From: Symbiodinium natans
Taxonomy: Eukaryota; Sar; Dinophyceae; Suessiales; Symbiodiniaceae
NCBI GenBank assembly: GCA_905221605.1
Contig: CAJNDS010001791.1
Coordinates: 536,501 to 600,500 of the forward strand
Length of the DNA: 64,000 bases
Direction: 5' to 3'
In this document: one piece after another, positions 63,000-64,000 of the stretch
How the letters are laid out: each line of letters starts with the position of its first letter
Position numbering within the stretch: position 1 is the first letter of the stretch
Program-made: the position numbers and the translations under genes
Notes under the pieces: model-generated
Databases searched by the model: none
What the model saw: the letters and a program-made list of their open reading frames with translations, nothing else
Told to the model about the DNA's origin: nothing

Positions 63000-64000
63000 A
63001 GACGTACCCGGCCGGGCTGAACAATGGTTTCCCTGTATCTTGGTCATAGCTGTCCATAGCCAAGCTGCTTCAAGAATCATCCTTTCCACATGAAGTGCTG
63101 TAAATAGGCAACACAGACACCACAACGTCTGCTGAAATTCTATCTGCTTTTCACTGTTAGCCGCTCAGAATTAGGGTTGTGTCCAGAGTACACGCTGGAA
63201 GCGAACGAGGACTCAGCACGTCCTCTGTCCTCCGTCGGGGCACCTTTGTAGTCTTGTCCACAACATGCATCAAAGTAGCGGTTTCTGCCTCCATCCCTGC
63301 CCACGTCGGTATGAGCAGAGTTTCGGAGTGGTACTTTTGAAATTCGTGTGCGGAATGCCCAACTGCCCCATCTCTTCTGCTCGTGCAGGCCTAGGCAAAC
63401 CAGCCTGCGGTCTCAAGTCATGCATGTTTTCTGCAACAGTAGGGGCTCGTGAATCATTGCACCTTAGCCGCGACACAAACCGGTGTAGAACAGCGCTACA
63501 CTTTCGAAATTGACTCTTGGACCTTTTGCCGGCAGGTGTCCCGGTGTCCAGTCCTGAACTGAAGTTGACAAGTGAAAGAAGGTGTCCTTCACACTCAAGG
63601 TTGCGTCTGCGCTTCTCTCTGCAAGTGTGCTTTCGGCAAACACTTGCTACGGCACATCGTCAGGCGTCGCCTCTCCACTTGCAACGCGCCCCAAAACACT
63701 CTGCTGGACCGGGTGCTATCTCCAGGTACCGCCGACCAGCTTCTGCCCATGACTCGCCCGGTCCGTTCTGTTTTCCATGGCGTCCTTTTCGCTCTCAGTA
63801 GCCAGCCTGGGAGAACCTGAGATCCTTTGTCCTTTGTTGTTGCAAGAACGTGTGATGCGCGCAACTTAGAAGAATTTTTGCGGACACCAGGAAACCACGC
63901 AGGACTCGGAGATAGTGGTTCTCAACTGGCAAAGATAACAGACACGTTGCACTTCACCCCTGTGGAAAATGATGTGGTAGCCTTGTTGAAGCCATGAAAT
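63000..64000. other. Right end, no recognised gene
   Basis: Host-type sequence after the last Kelch copy. Short open frames on both strands have no recognisable domain, and the sequence is no longer shared with the duplicated blocks. Confidence 0.45.

Overview
The window looks like a nuclear contig of a dinoflagellate, probably of the coral-symbiont type. The evidence is GC-rich DNA full of simple repeats and homopolymer runs, interstitial TTTAGGG/CCCTAAA telomere-type arrays, an intron with an apparent GC donor, and members of the multi-membrane TIR-like families common in dinoflagellates. An AT-rich viral block of about 13 kb sits at the left end. The assignment is by inspection only; no database search was possible.

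Region 1 (about 1009-14345) is an integrated double-jelly-roll DNA virus of the polinton-like/virophage class, cut off on its left side. Leftward it carries a small coiled-coil protein, a fibre with a C-terminal S74 self-processing chaperone, a GIY-YIG endonuclease with a zinc-finger tail, the major capsid protein, a small basic protein and a class-3 lipase-like protein. Rightward it carries a penton-like capsid protein, several small charged, coiled-coil or zinc-binding proteins, a retroviral-type DDE integrase and a right-arm cluster of small genes. Perfect or near-perfect AT palindromes lie between many genes, and four right-arm genes share an ACTTAAAG box 34-36 nt before the ATG. No packaging ATPase, protease or DNA polymerase is visible. 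Only the last codons of one further gene remain at the left junction, so that half is missing, rearranged or misassembled.

Region 2 (14.4-27.7 kb) is host DNA. It has exon-like pieces resembling the C-terminus of a eukaryotic RNA-dependent RNA polymerase (RDR), followed on the same strand by a Cid1/poly(A)-polymerase-type nucleotidyltransferase. Next come a near-perfect 1.46 kb tandem duplication and a long stretch without recognisable genes.

Region 3 (27.8-38.9 kb) has two + strand genes with TIR-like domains. One is an uninterrupted multi-membrane protein. The other is a multi-exon receptor with a periplasmic-binding-protein-like ectodomain, cysteine-rich GCC2/GCC3-type repeats, about eight membrane segments and cytoplasmic TIR-like modules. 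Both keep a WCxxE motif, the position of the catalytic glutamate in NAD-cleaving TIR domains.

Region 4 (38-47 kb) has interstitial telomeric arrays and a two-exon secreted or lumenal protein kinase. Region 5 (47-64 kb) is a mosaic of recent segmental duplications, including five copies of a Kelch-coding segment, a dispersed/tandem repeat family of about 0.3-0.43 kb, and a 33-bp satellite built on a perfect 20-nt palindrome.
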